Assembly: GCF_000373625.1 (NCBI RefSeq)
Contig: NZ_KB891988.1
Span: forward strand, 718,053-782,052
Length of the DNA stretch: 64,000 nucleotides
Source of the DNA: Streptomyces sp. LaPpAH-108
GTDB taxonomy: Bacteria > Actinomycetota > Actinomycetes > Streptomycetales > Streptomycetaceae
Reading direction: 5' to 3'
The notes beneath the pieces were generated by a model. The model was given only the letters and a program-made list of their open reading frames with translations. It was not told where the DNA came from and ran no database searches. This document shows, piece by piece, positions 1 through 9,457 of the stretch; within the stretch, counting starts at the first letter, position 1; the number at the start of each line of letters is the position of its first letter. The translations under genes were made by a program, and so were the position numbers.

Positions 1-39
1 CAGCCGACCGCGCGGGCGAGACTCTCGGGAAGGCGCTAC

Positions 40-999
40 GTGAGTCCCAACGGCTCCGACCGCTCGCCGCGGCGCCCGATGCGGCGGAAGCTGCTGCAGG
101 CACTGACCGCGGGCCTGGTCCTGGCGACCGCCACCGGTTGCACATACAAGGACTTCCCCCGCCTTGGTATGCCCACCCCGACCACGGAAGAGGCTCCCCG
201 CATCCTCTCCCTGTGGCAGGGCTCCTGGGCCGCCGCGCTCGCTACCGGCGTGCTGGTGTGGGGCCTGATCCTGTGGAGCGTCATGTTCCACCGGCGCAGC
301 CGCACCAAGGTCGAGGTTCCGCCGCAGACGCGGTACAACATGCCCATCGAGGCGCTGTACACGGTGGTCCCGATCATCATCGTCTCCGTGCTGTTCTACT
401 TCACGGCACGTGACGAGTCGAAGCTCCTCAGCCTGGAGAAGAAGCCCGACGTCACGGTCAACGTGGTCGGCTTCCAGTGGAGCTGGGGCTTCAACTACAT
501 CGAGAACGTCCCGGGCTCCACCGGGAACCCCAAGACCGACCCGAACCTGGCCGCCATCCCGGACCGGTTCACGAAGGCATTCCCGGCGGACGCCGGCGGT
601 GTCTACGACGTCGGCACCCCGGGTACGCGGAACCCGCAGACCAACAACCCCGGTCCGACGCTCTGGCTCCCGAAGGGCAAGACGGTCCGCTTCATCCTCA
701 CCTCGCGTGACGTCATCCACTCTTTCTGGGTGGTGCCGTTCCTGATGAAGCAGGACGTCATCCCGGGCCACACCAACGCCTTCCAGGTGACTCCCAACCA
801 CGAGGGCACCTTCCTCGGCAAGTGTGCCGAGCTGTGCGGCGTCGACCACTCCCGGATGCTGTTCAACGTGAAGGTCGTCTCCCCCGAGCGGTACGAGCAG
901 CACCTCAAGGACCTCGCCAAGAAGGGGCAGACCGGTTACATTCCCGCCGGCATCGCGCAGACGAGCCACGAGAAGAACCGGGAGACGAACAACCTGTGA
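40..999 (+). CDS. ctaC: Cytochrome c oxidase subunit II (lipoprotein)
   Basis: Subunit II of the aa3-type oxidase. It takes electrons from cytochrome c at the CuA centre outside the membrane and hands them to subunit I. The 319-residue product has a signal peptide ending in an ATGC lipobox (Cys34), two membrane helices (about 63-83 and 105-122) and a cupredoxin domain. CuA ligands are visible as Cys262-x3-Cys266-x3-His270, with the earlier ligand His in VIHSFWV. The GTG start follows a GGGAAGG ribosome site at 27-33. The stop overlaps the ctaD start by four bases (GTGA), so the two are probably translationally coupled. Length and motifs are normal for actinobacteria. Confidence 0.97.
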   Translation: MSPNGSDRSPRRPMRRKLLQALTAGLVLATATGCTYKDFPRLGMPTPTTEEAPRILSLWQGSWAAALATGVLVWGLILWSVMFHRRSRTKVEVPPQTRYNMPIEALYTVVPIIIVSVLFYFTARDESKLLSLEKKPDVTVNVVGFQWSWGFNYIENVPGSTGNPKTDPNLAAIPDRFTKAFPADAGGVYDVGTPGTRNPQTNNPGPTLWLPKGKTVRFILTSRDVIHSFWVVPFLMKQDVIPGHTNAFQVTPNHEGTFLGKCAELCGVDHSRMLFNVKVVSPERYEQHLKDLAKKGQTGYIPAGIAQTSHEKNRETNNL

Positions 1000-2726
1000 G
1001 CATCCTCAACGAACCCCAGGGTGCCGCCGCAGCCGACGCGTCCGATAGCGAGCTGCTGGTCAGGCGCAAGGAGCCCGGCAATGTCGTGGTGAAGTGGCTG
1101 ACGACCACCGACCACAAGACGATCGGCACGCTCTACCTCGCGACGTCGTTCGCGTTCTTCCTCATCGGTGGTGTGCTGGCGCTGCTCATGCGCGCCGAGC
1201 TGGCCCGTCCGGGTCTGCAGATCGTCTCCAATGAGCAGTTCAACCAGGCGTTCACGATGCACGGCACCGTGATGCTGCTGATGTTCGCGACGCCGCTGTT
1301 CGCCGGTTTCGCGAACTGGATCATGCCGCTGCAGATCGGCGCGCCCGACGTGGCGTTCCCGCGGCTGAACATGTTCGCCTACTGGCTCTACCTGTTCGGC
1401 TCGCTCATCGCGGTGGGCGGCTTCCTCACCCCGCAGGGTGCGGCCGACTTCGGCTGGTTCGCCTACTCCCCGCTGTCGGACGCGGTCCGGTCGCCGGGTG
1501 TCGGCGCCGACATGTGGATCATGGGTCTGGCCTTCTCCGGCTTCGGCACGATCCTCGGTTCGGTCAACTTCATCACCACGATCATCTGCATGCGCGCTCC
1601 GGGCATGACGATGTTCCGCATGCCGATCTTCGTGTGGAACGTGCTGCTGACCGGTGTCCTGGTCCTGCTGGCCTTCCCGGTGCTGGCCGCCGCGCTGTTC
1701 GCCCTGGAGGCGGACCGCAAGTTCGGTGCCCATGTCTTCGACGCCGCCAACGGCGGGGCATTGCTATGGCAACACCTCTTCTGGTTCTTCGGCCATCCAG
1801 AGGTGTACATCATCGCCCTACCGTTCTTCGGCATCATCTCCGAGATCATCCCGGTGTTCTCGCGCAAGCCGATGTTCGGCTACATGGGCCTGATCGCCGC
1901 CACGATCGGCATCGCCGGTCTGTCCGTGACCGTGTGGGCGCACCACATGTACGTCACCGGCGGTGTGCTGCTGCCGTTCTTCTCCTTCATGACCTTCCTG
2001 ATCGCGGTCCCGACCGGTGTGAAGTTCTTCAACTGGATCGGCACCATGTGGAAGGGCTCACTGTCCTTCGAGACACCGATGCTCTGGACGACCGGCTTCC
2101 TGATCACCTTCGTGTTCGGTGGTCTGACCGGTGTCATCCTGGCCTCGCCCCCGATGGACTTCCACGTCTCCGACTCGTACTTCGTGGTGGCGCACTTCCA
2201 CTACGTGGTCTTCGGTACGGTCGTCTTCGCGATGTTCGCGGGCTTCCACTTCTGGTGGCCCAAGTTCACCGGCAAGATGCTGGACGAGCGCCTGGGCAAG
2301 ATCACCTTCTGGACGCTGTTCATCGGCTTCCACGGCACCTTCCTGGTCCAGCACTGGCTGGGCGCCGAGGGCATGCCGCGCCGGTACGCCGACTATCTGG
2401 CGGCCGACGGCTTCACCGCCCTGAACACCGTCTCGACCATCGCCTCGTTCCTGCTGGGCCTGTCGATCCTGCCGTTCCTCTACAACGTGTGGAAGACGGC
2501 CAAGTACGGCAAGCCGGTCGGCGTGGACGACCCGTGGGGCTACGGCCGTTCGCTGGAGTGGGCGACCTCCTGCCCGCCGCCGCGGCACAACTTCCTCACC
2601 CTGCCGCGGATTCGCAGCGAATCCCCGGCGTTCGACCTGCACCACCCCGAGATCGCCGCGCTGGAGCAGCTTGAGCACGCCGGTCACGGCGCCGCCATCG
2701 CGGGCAGCAAGGAGGCCGGCAAGTGA
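996..2726 (+). CDS. ctaD: Cytochrome c oxidase subunit I
   Basis: Catalytic heme-copper subunit that reduces O2 to water while pumping protons. The GTG at 996 was chosen over an upstream in-frame start because it gives the four-base overlap with ctaC and a normal 576-residue protein. Twelve or so membrane helices carry the metal ligands: His89 (heme a), the HPEVY block with His267 and cross-linking Tyr271 (CuB), His316-His317 (CuB), and His400/His402 in HFHYVV (heme a3 and heme a). A short run of A/T-ending or rare codons (about 1758-1820) covers the HPEVY block and stands out from the rest of the gene. The stop overlaps ctaF (GTGA). Confidence 0.98.
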   Translation: MSILNEPQGAAAADASDSELLVRRKEPGNVVVKWLTTTDHKTIGTLYLATSFAFFLIGGVLALLMRAELARPGLQIVSNEQFNQAFTMHGTVMLLMFATPLFAGFANWIMPLQIGAPDVAFPRLNMFAYWLYLFGSLIAVGGFLTPQGAADFGWFAYSPLSDAVRSPGVGADMWIMGLAFSGFGTILGSVNFITTIICMRAPGMTMFRMPIFVWNVLLTGVLVLLAFPVLAAALFALEADRKFGAHVFDAANGGALLWQHLFWFFGHPEVYIIALPFFGIISEIIPVFSRKPMFGYMGLIAATIGIAGLSVTVWAHHMYVTGGVLLPFFSFMTFLIAVPTGVKFFNWIGTMWKGSLSFETPMLWTTGFLITFVFGGLTGVILASPPMDFHVSDSYFVVAHFHYVVFGTVVFAMFAGFHFWWPKFTGKMLDERLGKITFWTLFIGFHGTFLVQHWLGAEGMPRRYADYLAADGFTALNTVSTIASFLLGLSILPFLYNVWKTAKYGKPVGVDDPWGYGRSLEWATSCPPPRHNFLTLPRIRSESPAFDLHHPEIAALEQLEHAGHGAAIAGSKEAGK

Positions 2727-3121
2727 AGATCCAGGGCCGGATGTTCATCTGGCTGAGCTTCTTCGTCCTGATCATGGCCGTCGTGTACGGCGTGTGGTCG
2801 AAGGAGCCGGCCGGCACCACGGCGCTCTTCCTGGCCTTCGGCCTGTGCATCATGATCGGCTTCTACCTGGGCTTCACCGCCCGGCGGGTCGACGCGGGTG
2901 CGCAGGACGACAAGGAGGCCGACGTCTCGGACGGCGCGGGCGAGCTGGGCTTCTTCAGCCCGCACAGCTGGCAGCCGCTCTCCCTGGCGGTCGGCGGCGC
3001 CCTGGCCTTCCTCGGTATCGCGGTCGGCTGGTGGCTGGTCTACTTCGCGGCGCCGATCATCCTGGTCGGCCTGTTCGGCTGGGTCTTCGAGTACTACCGC
3101 GGTGAGAACCGCACCCAGTAG
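2723..3121 (+). CDS. ctaF: Cytochrome c oxidase subunit IV (actinobacterial type)
   Basis: Small 132-residue membrane subunit of the actinobacterial aa3 oxidase. It has four predicted membrane helices, two in the first 55 residues and two after residue 85, separated by an acidic loop (about 60-80). The GTG start overlaps the ctaD stop by four bases, so ctaC-ctaD-ctaF form one tightly coupled unit. A terminator-like hairpin lies just downstream. Subunit III (ctaE) is not here but about 2 kb further on, as in other streptomycetes. Identification rests on position, length and helix pattern more than on any catalytic motif. Confidence 0.93.
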   Translation: MKIQGRMFIWLSFFVLIMAVVYGVWSKEPAGTTALFLAFGLCIMIGFYLGFTARRVDAGAQDDKEADVSDGAGELGFFSPHSWQPLSLAVGGALAFLGIAVGWWLVYFAAPIILVGLFGWVFEYYRGENRTQ

Positions 3122-3153
3122 GACCGCCCCGTAACACAGCGCTGAGCGCACCG

Positions 3154-3189
3154 GGAGCCCGGACACTCCGTCAGGAGGGTCCGGGCTCC
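3154..3189 (+). terminator. Terminator hairpin after ctaCDF
   Basis: Ten-base inverted repeat GGAGCCCGGA / TCCGGGCTCC with a nested CTCC/GGAG stem in the loop, followed by TCCGTTT. It sits 32 bases after the ctaF stop and before the next promoter region, so it likely ends the ctaCDF transcript. Confidence 0.75.
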
Positions 3190-3266
3190 TCCGTTTGCCG
3201 CAGTGTCCGTCCCTCGTCCGAGGTACGCGCCGCGCATCCGGACTTTTCGCCTCATAACGTAATCAT

Positions 3267-4532
3267 ATGAATCACACTGCGCGGACCCGCACTGTCGTCA
3301 GCTGCACCCTGCTGGTGGCCGCCCTCGGCGCGGGCGTCACCGGCTGCGGCTCGGACGGCAACGCAGCCCTGGCGACCAAGCCGTACGACGCGGCGGGCCA
3401 GATCTCCTTCACCGGCCCCACCGAGGCGGGCAAGCGGGTCGACCCGGACAAGCCCCTGGAAGTCACCCTGAAGAGCGGCGAGGGCCGGATCACGGACGTC
3501 ACCGCCCGGGACGCCGCGGGGCGCTATGTGACGGGCGAACTCGCCGCCGACGGTGGTCGCTGGCACAGCACCTCCCCGCTGGCCGCCGACGCCCATTACA
3601 CGGTCCAGGTCAGCACCGAGGACGACGACGGCGCCCCCGGCCGCAAGGTGCTCACCTTCGACACCACCAAGACCACGGGCAAGAAGACCCTGGGCGTCAC
3701 CTTCGGGCCCGAGGCGGGCGAGTACGGCGTCGGACAGCCCATCACCGCCCAGCTCGACCAGGAGGTCAAGGACAAGGCGCAGCGGGCCATCGTGGAGCGG
3801 GGCCTCAGGGTCGAGTCGGTGCCCGCCGTGCAGGGCTCCTGGTACTGGGTCAGCGACAAGGAACTCCACTACCGGCCCAAGGAGTACTGGCCCGCCCACG
3901 CCACCGTCCAGGTGCACAGCAACCTGGACGGCATCAAGGTCAACGACAAGCTCTCCGGCGGCAAGAGCAAGGACCTGAAGATCACCACCGGCGACCGCAT
4001 CGAGGCCATCACGGACGCCGCCACCCACCAGCTGACGTTCTACAAGAACGGCCAGGAGCTCAACACCATCCCGGTCACCACCGGGAAGCCCGGCTTCGAG
4101 ACCCGCAACGGCGTCAAGGTGGTCCTGGAGAAGCAGTACTTCGTACGGATGCGCGGCACCACCGTCGGCATCGCCGAGGGCACCTCCGACTCCTACGACC
4201 TGCCGGTCTACTACGCCACCCGGGTGACCTGGTCCGGCGAGTACGTGCACGCCGCGCCCTGGTCCGTGGGCTCCCAGGGCTACGCCAACGTCAGCCACGG
4301 CTGCGTCGGCATGAGCACCTCGAACGCCGAGTGGTTCTTCGACCACGTACGCCCCGGCGACATCGTCAAGGTCATCAACTCGGGCGGCCACGGCATGGAG
4401 TCGTTCGGCAACGGCTTCGGCGACTGGAACCTGGACTGGAAGAAGTGGAGCGCGGGCAGCGCCCTGACCGGCGGCGCCAGCGCCCCCGTCAACCCGCAGG
4501 ACGCGGTGCGGCTGCGCCCCGCGGCGGCCTGA
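3267..4532 (+). CDS. L,D-transpeptidase lipoprotein (Ig-like plus YkuD domains)
   Basis: Exported enzyme that makes 3-3 peptide cross-links in peptidoglycan or attaches proteins to it. The 421-residue product starts with a signal peptide and lipobox (VTGC), then two Ig-like domains (about 45-240) and a C-terminal YkuD catalytic domain. The catalytic signature SHGCVGMS places the nucleophile at Cys346. No ribosome site precedes the ATG; a TAACGT hexamer lies six bases upstream, so a leaderless mRNA is likely (inference). It sits between ctaF and ctaE without any obvious tie to respiration. The same insertion is remembered from S. coelicolor, so it is conserved rather than recent. Confidence 0.93.
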   Translation: MNHTARTRTVVSCTLLVAALGAGVTGCGSDGNAALATKPYDAAGQISFTGPTEAGKRVDPDKPLEVTLKSGEGRITDVTARDAAGRYVTGELAADGGRWHSTSPLAADAHYTVQVSTEDDDGAPGRKVLTFDTTKTTGKKTLGVTFGPEAGEYGVGQPITAQLDQEVKDKAQRAIVERGLRVESVPAVQGSWYWVSDKELHYRPKEYWPAHATVQVHSNLDGIKVNDKLSGGKSKDLKITTGDRIEAITDAATHQLTFYKNGQELNTIPVTTGKPGFETRNGVKVVLEKQYFVRMRGTTVGIAEGTSDSYDLPVYYATRVTWSGEYVHAAPWSVGSQGYANVSHGCVGMSTSNAEWFFDHVRPGDIVKVINSGGHGMESFGNGFGDWNLDWKKWSAGSALTGGASAPVNPQDAVRLRPAAA

Positions 4533-4539
4533 GTGGCAC

Positions 4540-4576
4540 CGCGGGAGCCGTACGGGCCCGCCCGGCGGCTCCCGCG
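4540..4576. terminator. Bidirectional terminator between convergent genes
   Basis: Perfect 11-base inverted repeat CGCGGGAGCCG / CGGCTCCCGCG with a 15-base loop, in the 57-base gap between the converging L,D-transpeptidase and receiver-like genes. It can serve both. Confidence 0.7.
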
Positions 4577-4589
4577 CCCCCAGGGCGCC

Positions 4590-4991
4590 TCAGGCGCTCT
4601 GCAGGCGCCGTCCGCGCAGCAGGGAGGCCAGGGCCTCGGCGAACTCCATCGGGTCGACCGGCAGCGTCACCGCCGCGTCGGCCCGGCTCCAGGTGGCCAG
4701 CCAGGCGTCCTGCGGGCGCCCCATCAGCAGCAGCACCGGCGGGCAGTCGAAGACCTCGTCCTTGAGCTGACGGCACAGCCCCATGCCGCCCATCGGCACC
4801 GCCTCGCCGTCCAGCACACAGACGTCGATGCCGCCCGCGTCCACCGCGCGCACCGCGGCCTCGGGCGTCGCGCACTCCACGAACTCGACCCGGGGCACGT
4901 CCGGAGCGGGCCTGCGGCCGGTGGCCAGCCGCACCTGTTCCCGGGTGGTGGAGTCGTCGCTGTACACCAGCACAGTGGCGGTCGGCTGCAT
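4590..4991 (-). CDS. Stand-alone atypical receiver-domain protein
   Basis: A 133-residue protein with the alternating fold of a response-regulator receiver domain and no output domain. It keeps the acidic pair (Asp12, Asp13) and a candidate phospho-acceptor Asp61 in VLDGE. However, Met90/Gly91 replace the conserved Thr/Ser, and Leu110 replaces the conserved Lys that normally precedes Pro, so normal phosphorylation switching is doubtful. The start has a clear GGAGGAACC ribosome site next to the ATG. It is divergent from ctaE, inside the oxidase/bc gene group; a regulatory or scaffold role there is only a guess. Confidence 0.8.
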   Translation of the reverse strand: MQPTATVLVYSDDSTTREQVRLATGRRPAPDVPRVEFVECATPEAAVRAVDAGGIDVCVLDGEAVPMGGMGLCRQLKDEVFDCPPVLLLMGRPQDAWLATWSRADAAVTLPVDPMEFAEALASLLRGRRLQSA

Positions 4992-5125
4992 GGTTCCTCC
5001 GAGACGTCGGCGTCGTACGGACGGGCCTTTCCGGGGCGGATGTTACTCCGCCGAACACCACGTCAACACCGGTACGACAAGCACGGACACTCCGAACGGC
5101 ACCCCCGGAGTGAGGGCGAGATAAG

Positions 5126-5146
5126 CGACCGACATAATGTCGGTCG
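5126..5146 (+). promoter_or_regulatory. Palindrome spanning the ctaE start codon
   Basis: The arms CGACCGACAT and ATGTCGGTCG are perfect reverse complements around a single A at 5136. The right arm begins with the annotated ATG of ctaE. As RNA it can fold into an eight-base-pair stem with an AUAAU loop. The centre CATAAT also resembles a -10 box, in which case transcription would begin at about 5145 and the in-frame GTG at 5146 would be a leaderless start. Operator, translational hairpin and promoter are all possible. Confidence 0.5.
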
Positions 5147-5757
5147 TGGCGACAGCAACGACAGTAGAAACCGGGCACGCGCACCCGTCGGTCAATCGAC
5201 CGAACCTCACCAGCGTCGGAACCATCATCTGGCTGAGTTCCGAGCTGATGTTCTTCGCGGCCCTCTTCGCGATGTACTTCACCGCTCGATCGGTGACCGG
5301 ATTGGATCACTGGAAGGAGATGGCGCACGCGCTCAATGTGCCCTTCTCCGCGACCAACACCACGATCCTGGTGCTCTCCTCCCTGACCTGCCAGCTCGGC
5401 GTGTTCGCCGCCGAGCGCGGGGACGTGAAGAAGCTCCGCGCCTGGTTCATCATCACCTTCATCATGGGTGCGATCTTCATCGGCGGGCAGATCTTCGAGT
5501 ACACGGAACTGGTGAAGAAGGACGGCATCTCGCTGTCCTCCGACGTCTACGGCTCCGTGTTCTACCTGACCACCGGCTTCCACGGCCTGCACGTGACGGG
5601 CGGTCTCATCGCCTTCCTGCTGGTACTGGGCCGTACCTACGCGGCGAAGCGGTTCACCCATGAGCAGGCGACCGCCGCCATCGTCGTGTCCTACTACTGG
5701 CACTTCGTCGACGTGGTCTGGATCGGCCTCTTCGCCACGATCTACTTGATCAAGTAG
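5137..5757 (+). CDS. ctaE: Cytochrome c oxidase subunit III
   Basis: Subunit III of the aa3 oxidase, which stabilises the catalytic core and proton uptake. The 206-residue product is of the short actinobacterial type with five membrane helices. Typical elements are WLSSELMFF near residue 29, GVFAAERGD mid-protein, [10 protein letters not shown] near 150 and [11 protein letters not shown] close to the C-terminus. The ATG at 5137 lies inside a palindrome; an in-frame GTG at 5146 is an alternative start. It is followed after 62 bases by qcrCAB, so oxidase and bc complex genes are probably co-transcribed. Confidence 0.97.
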   Translation: MSVVATATTVETGHAHPSVNRPNLTSVGTIIWLSSELMFFAALFAMYFTARSVTGLDHWKEMAHALNVPFSATNTTILVLSSLTCQLGVFAAERGDVKKLRAWFIITFIMGAIFIGGQIFEYTELVKKDGISLSSDVYGSVFYLTTGFHGLHVTGGLIAFLLVLGRTYAAKRFTHEQATAAIVVSYYWHFVDVVWIGLFATIYLIK

Positions 5758-5819
5758 CGGGGACCGTTCCCGCACATCCAGAAGCACCGACGCAGAAGAT
5801 CCTGACACCGGGGTAATCC

Positions 5820-6632
5820 GTGAAAAAGCTCTCCGCACGACGACGCCATCCGCTGGCGGCGGTCGTCGTCCTACTCCTCGCGCTGGCGGCAACTGGGGGG
5901 CTGTACGCCGCGTTCGCACCCGCGAGCAAGGCCCAGGCCGATGAAACCTCCCAGTCCCTGACCATCAAGGAGGGCAAGAAGCTCTACGAGGTCGGCTGCG
6001 CCAGCTGCCACGGCACCGGTGGCCAGGGCTCCTCCGACGGGCCGAGCCTGGTCGGCGTCGGCGCCGCCGCGGTCGACTTCCAGGTCGGCACCGGCCGTAT
6101 GCCGGCCTCGACCTCCCAGATGGCTCAGCTCCCGCGCAAGAAGACCATCTACACCCAGGCCGAGATCGACCAGCTCGCCGCGTACGTCGCGTCGCTGGGC
6201 GCCGGCCCGAGCGTGCCCACGAAGGAGCAGTACGGCCCGGAAGGCGCGGACATCGCCGCGGGTGGCGAGCTGTTCCGCACCAACTGCGCGCAGTGCCACA
6301 ACTTCACCGGCAAGGGTGGTGCCCTCACCAAGGGCAAGTACGCCCCCAGCCTTGAGGGCGTCGACCCCAAGCACATCTACGAGGCCATGCAGACCGGCCC
6401 GCAGAACATGCCGTCCTTCCCCGACACCACGATGACGGAGAAGAACAAGAAGGACATCATCGCGTACCTGCACGCGGTCAACGGCAGCGAGACCGAGAAC
6501 CCGGGCGGTCTGGAGCTGGGCGGCCTCGGGCCGGTCAGTGAGGGTCTGTTCGCCTGGATCTTCGGCCTCGGCGCGCTGATCGCGGTAGCCGTCTGGGTCG
6601 CCGCTCGGACCGCAAAGGCCAAGAAGTCATGA
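5820..6632 (+). CDS. qcrC: Diheme cytochrome c subunit of the bc1 complex
   Basis: Diheme cytochrome c that links the menaquinol-oxidising bc complex directly to CtaC in the actinobacterial supercomplex. The 270 residues comprise a basic N-terminus with a membrane anchor (about 12-33), two class I cytochrome domains and a C-terminal helix (about 243-262). Heme sites are Cys60-Ala-Ser-Cys63-His64 and Cys156-Ala-Gln-Cys159-His160. Axial Met residues are offered by GRMPAS and by QNMPSF. The GTG start follows ctaE closely, and the stop overlaps the qcrA ATG by four bases. Confidence 0.97.
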   Translation: MKKLSARRRHPLAAVVVLLLALAATGGLYAAFAPASKAQADETSQSLTIKEGKKLYEVGCASCHGTGGQGSSDGPSLVGVGAAAVDFQVGTGRMPASTSQMAQLPRKKTIYTQAEIDQLAAYVASLGAGPSVPTKEQYGPEGADIAAGGELFRTNCAQCHNFTGKGGALTKGKYAPSLEGVDPKHIYEAMQTGPQNMPSFPDTTMTEKNKKDIIAYLHAVNGSETENPGGLELGGLGPVSEGLFAWIFGLGALIAVAVWVAARTAKAKKS

Positions 6633-7687
6633 GTAGCCAAGACAATTCTGAAGAGAACCTGCCCGCTGAGCAGGACCACGCGCACGGCGCGGTAAGCGTC
6701 GCGGACGAGAAGAACCCGTTCGCCGACCCGGGGCTGCCGCCCCACGAGCACCGGATCCAGGACATCGACGAGCGGGCCGCCGACCGGTCCGAGCGCACGG
6801 TCGCCCTGCTGTTCACGATCTCGATGCTGGCGACCCTCGGCTTCATCGCCTCGTACGTCACCGTCCCGCGCGACAAGTCGATCTTCGTCTTCCCGATCGG
6901 TCACGTCAGCGCGCTGAACTTCGCGCTGGGTCTGACCCTCGGTACGGCGCTGTTCTGCATCGGTGCGGGCGCCGTCCACTGGGCGCGCACCCTGATGTCG
7001 GACGTCGAGATGGTGGCCGAGCGTCACCCGATCGCGGCGGAGCCCACGGTCCGCGCCCAGGTCTTCGACGACTTCCGCCAGGGAGCCGCCGAGTCGGGGA
7101 TCGGCCGCCGCAAGCTGATCCGCAACACCATGTTCGGCGCGCTGGCCCTGGTGCCGCTCTCCGGCGTCATGCTGCTGCGCGACCTCGGCCCGCTGCCGGG
7201 GACCTCGCTGCGGCACACGCTGTGGGCGAAGGGCAAGCTCCTCGTCAACGTGAACACCAACGAGCCGCTGCGTCCCGAGGACGTGGCCGTGGGCTCGCTG
7301 ACCTTCGCCAAGCCCGAGGGCCTGGAGGAGACCGACGAGGACTTCCAGAACCAGATCGCCAAGGCGGCCCTGATGATCGTCCGGCTCCAGCCGGAGAACA
7401 TCAAGGACAAGCAGGAACTGGCCTGGTCCCACGAGGGCATCGTCGCCTTCTCGAAGATCTGCACCCACGTGGGCTGCCCGATCTCCCTGTACGAGCAGCA
7501 GACGCACCACGTGCTGTGCCCGTGCCACCAGTCCACCTTCGACCTCTCCGACGGCGCCCGGGTGATCTTCGGTCCTGCCGGTCACGCCCTGCCCCAGCTG
7601 CACATCGGCGTGAACGACGAGGGTTACCTCGAAGCGCTCGGCGACTTCGCGGAGCCCGTCGGTCCTGCATTCTGGGAGCGCGGATGA
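6629..7687 (+). CDS. qcrA: Rieske iron-sulfur subunit of the bc1 complex
   Basis: Rieske [2Fe-2S] protein that takes the first electron from menaquinol. Its 352 residues are of the long actinobacterial form: an acidic N-terminal tail, three membrane helices in the first 190 residues (about 57-77, 92-117, 160-180), then the Rieske domain. Cluster ligands are Cys278 and His280 (CTHVGC) and Cys297 and His300 (CPCH), with Cys283 and Cys299 placed for the usual disulfide. The ATG overlaps the qcrC stop, and the stop overlaps the qcrB ATG, both by four bases. Confidence 0.97.
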   Translation: MSSQDNSEENLPAEQDHAHGAVSVADEKNPFADPGLPPHEHRIQDIDERAADRSERTVALLFTISMLATLGFIASYVTVPRDKSIFVFPIGHVSALNFALGLTLGTALFCIGAGAVHWARTLMSDVEMVAERHPIAAEPTVRAQVFDDFRQGAAESGIGRRKLIRNTMFGALALVPLSGVMLLRDLGPLPGTSLRHTLWAKGKLLVNVNTNEPLRPEDVAVGSLTFAKPEGLEETDEDFQNQIAKAALMIVRLQPENIKDKQELAWSHEGIVAFSKICTHVGCPISLYEQQTHHVLCPCHQSTFDLSDGARVIFGPAGHALPQLHIGVNDEGYLEALGDFAEPVGPAFWERG

Positions 7688-9321
7688 GTACTGCGAACAA
7701 CGACGCTTCCCGCTCGGGCGGGAAGGCTCCGGCCGGCGAGCGCATCGCCGACTGGGCGGACGGCCGACTGGGGATCTTCTCCCTGGCCAAGGCCAACATG
7801 CGCAAGGTCTTCCCGGACCACTGGTCGTTCATGCTCGGCGAAGTGTGCATGTACAGCTTCCTGATCATCATCCTCACGGGTGTGTATCTGACGCTGTTCT
7901 TCCACCCGTCGATGAACGAGGTGGAGTACCACGGCAGTTACGTCCCGCTCCAGGGACAGCTCATGTCGGAGGCGTTCAGCTCCACGCTGCACATCTCCTT
8001 CGACGTGCGCGGTGGTCTGCTCATCCGGCAGATCCACCACTGGGCCGCGCTGATCTTCCTCGCGGGCATGTTCGTGCACATGATGCGCGTGTTCTTCACC
8101 GGCGCGTTCCGCAAGCCGCGTGAGGTCAACTGGCTGTTCGGCTTCCTGCTGTTCGTCCTCGGCATGTTCACCGGTTTCACCGGTTACTCGCTCCCGGACG
8201 ACCTGCTCTCCGGCACCGGTGTGCGCTTCACCGAGGGTGCGATCCTGTCCATGCCGATCGTCGGCACGTACATCTCGTACTTCCTCTTCGGCGGCGAGTT
8301 CCCGGGCCACGACTTCGTGGCGCGGTTCTACTCGATCCACATCCTGCTGCTGCCGGGCATCATGCTCGGTCTGATGGTGGCTCACCTGATCCTGGTCTTC
8401 TACCACAAGCACACGCAGTTCGCGGGTCCGGGGAAGAAGGAGACCAACGTCGTCGGCATGCCGCTGCTGCCGGTGTACATGGCCAAGGCCGGAGGCTTCT
8501 TCTTCCTGGTCTTCGGTGTCATCGCCGTCATCGCGGCGATCGCGCAGATCAACCCGATCTGGGCGATGGGCCCCTACCGGCCCGACCAGGTCTCCACCGG
8601 CGCCCAGCCCGACTGGTACATGGGCTTCGCCGAGGGTCTGGTCCGCTACATGCCGGGCTGGGAGATCAACTTCTGGGGCCACACGCTGGTCCTGGGCGTC
8701 TTCATCCCGCTGGTGCTGTTCGGCCTGGTCCTCGCGGCCATCGCGGTCTACCCGTTCATCGAGTCCTGGGTCACCGGCGACAAGAGCGAGCACCACATCC
8801 TGGACCGCCCGCGCAACGCCCCGACGCGTACCGCGTTCGGTGTCGCCTGGATCACGGTCTACATGATCGGTCTGGTCGGCGGTGGCAACGACCTGTGGGC
8901 CACCCACTTCCACCTGTCGATCAACGCCGTGACCTGGTTCGTCCGCATCGGCTTCTTCGCGGGCCCGGTGATCGCGTTCATCATCACCAAGCGGATCTGC
9001 CTCGGCCTCCAGCGCCGCGACAAGGAGAAGGTGCTGCACGGCCGCGAGACCGGCATCATCAAGCGCCTGCCGCACGGTGAGTTCATCGAGGTGCACGAGC
9101 CGCTCAGCCAGGATCAGCTCCACACCCTGACGGCGCACCACCAGTACGAGCCGGCCGAGATCGGCGCGACGGTGGACGAGAACGGTGTCGAGCGCAAGGT
9201 GCCGGCGTCGGAGAAGCTGCGCGTCAAGCTCTCCAACGCCTACTACGGCGAGGACAACCAGATCCCGAAGCCGACCGTCGAGGAGTACAAGGAGATCACG
9301 AGCGGCCACGGCCACCACTGA
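7684..9321 (+). CDS. qcrB: Cytochrome b subunit of the bc1 complex
   Basis: Diheme cytochrome b that oxidises menaquinol and moves electrons across the membrane. The ATG at 7684 gives 545 residues and an ATGA overlap with qcrA; longer in-frame extensions cover the end of qcrA and are shadows. Heme-ligand histidines lie in the segments around [18 protein letters not shown] and SIHILLLPG...VAHLIL. The Qo-region motif appears as PDWYMGF in place of the usual PEWY. The hydrophilic C-terminal extension (after about residue 440) is typical of high-GC Gram-positives. A strong terminator follows. Confidence 0.97.
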   Translation: MSTANNDASRSGGKAPAGERIADWADGRLGIFSLAKANMRKVFPDHWSFMLGEVCMYSFLIIILTGVYLTLFFHPSMNEVEYHGSYVPLQGQLMSEAFSSTLHISFDVRGGLLIRQIHHWAALIFLAGMFVHMMRVFFTGAFRKPREVNWLFGFLLFVLGMFTGFTGYSLPDDLLSGTGVRFTEGAILSMPIVGTYISYFLFGGEFPGHDFVARFYSIHILLLPGIMLGLMVAHLILVFYHKHTQFAGPGKKETNVVGMPLLPVYMAKAGGFFFLVFGVIAVIAAIAQINPIWAMGPYRPDQVSTGAQPDWYMGFAEGLVRYMPGWEINFWGHTLVLGVFIPLVLFGLVLAAIAVYPFIESWVTGDKSEHHILDRPRNAPTRTAFGVAWITVYMIGLVGGGNDLWATHFHLSINAVTWFVRIGFFAGPVIAFIITKRICLGLQRRDKEKVLHGRETGIIKRLPHGEFIEVHEPLSQDQLHTLTAHHQYEPAEIGATVDENGVERKVPASEKLRVKLSNAYYGEDNQIPKPTVEEYKEITSGHGHH

Positions 9322-9341
9322 TCCCCGCGTCGCCACACGCG

Positions 9342-9380
9342 GCGAAGGGCCCCGTCCGGAATCCGGGCGGGGCCCTTCGC
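9342..9380 (+). terminator. Terminator after qcrCAB
   Basis: Perfect 13-base inverted repeat GCGAAGGGCCCCG / CGGGGCCCTTCGC with a 13-base loop, starting 20 bases after the qcrB stop. It has no long T run, as is usual for Streptomyces terminators. Confidence 0.85.
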
Positions 9381-9457
9381 CCTGTTCGGGCTGGATAGGG
9401 TGGGGGTGGGCACCGGCGTGCCCCCCGGTACGAAGACTTTTCACACAGGAGCGGCTG

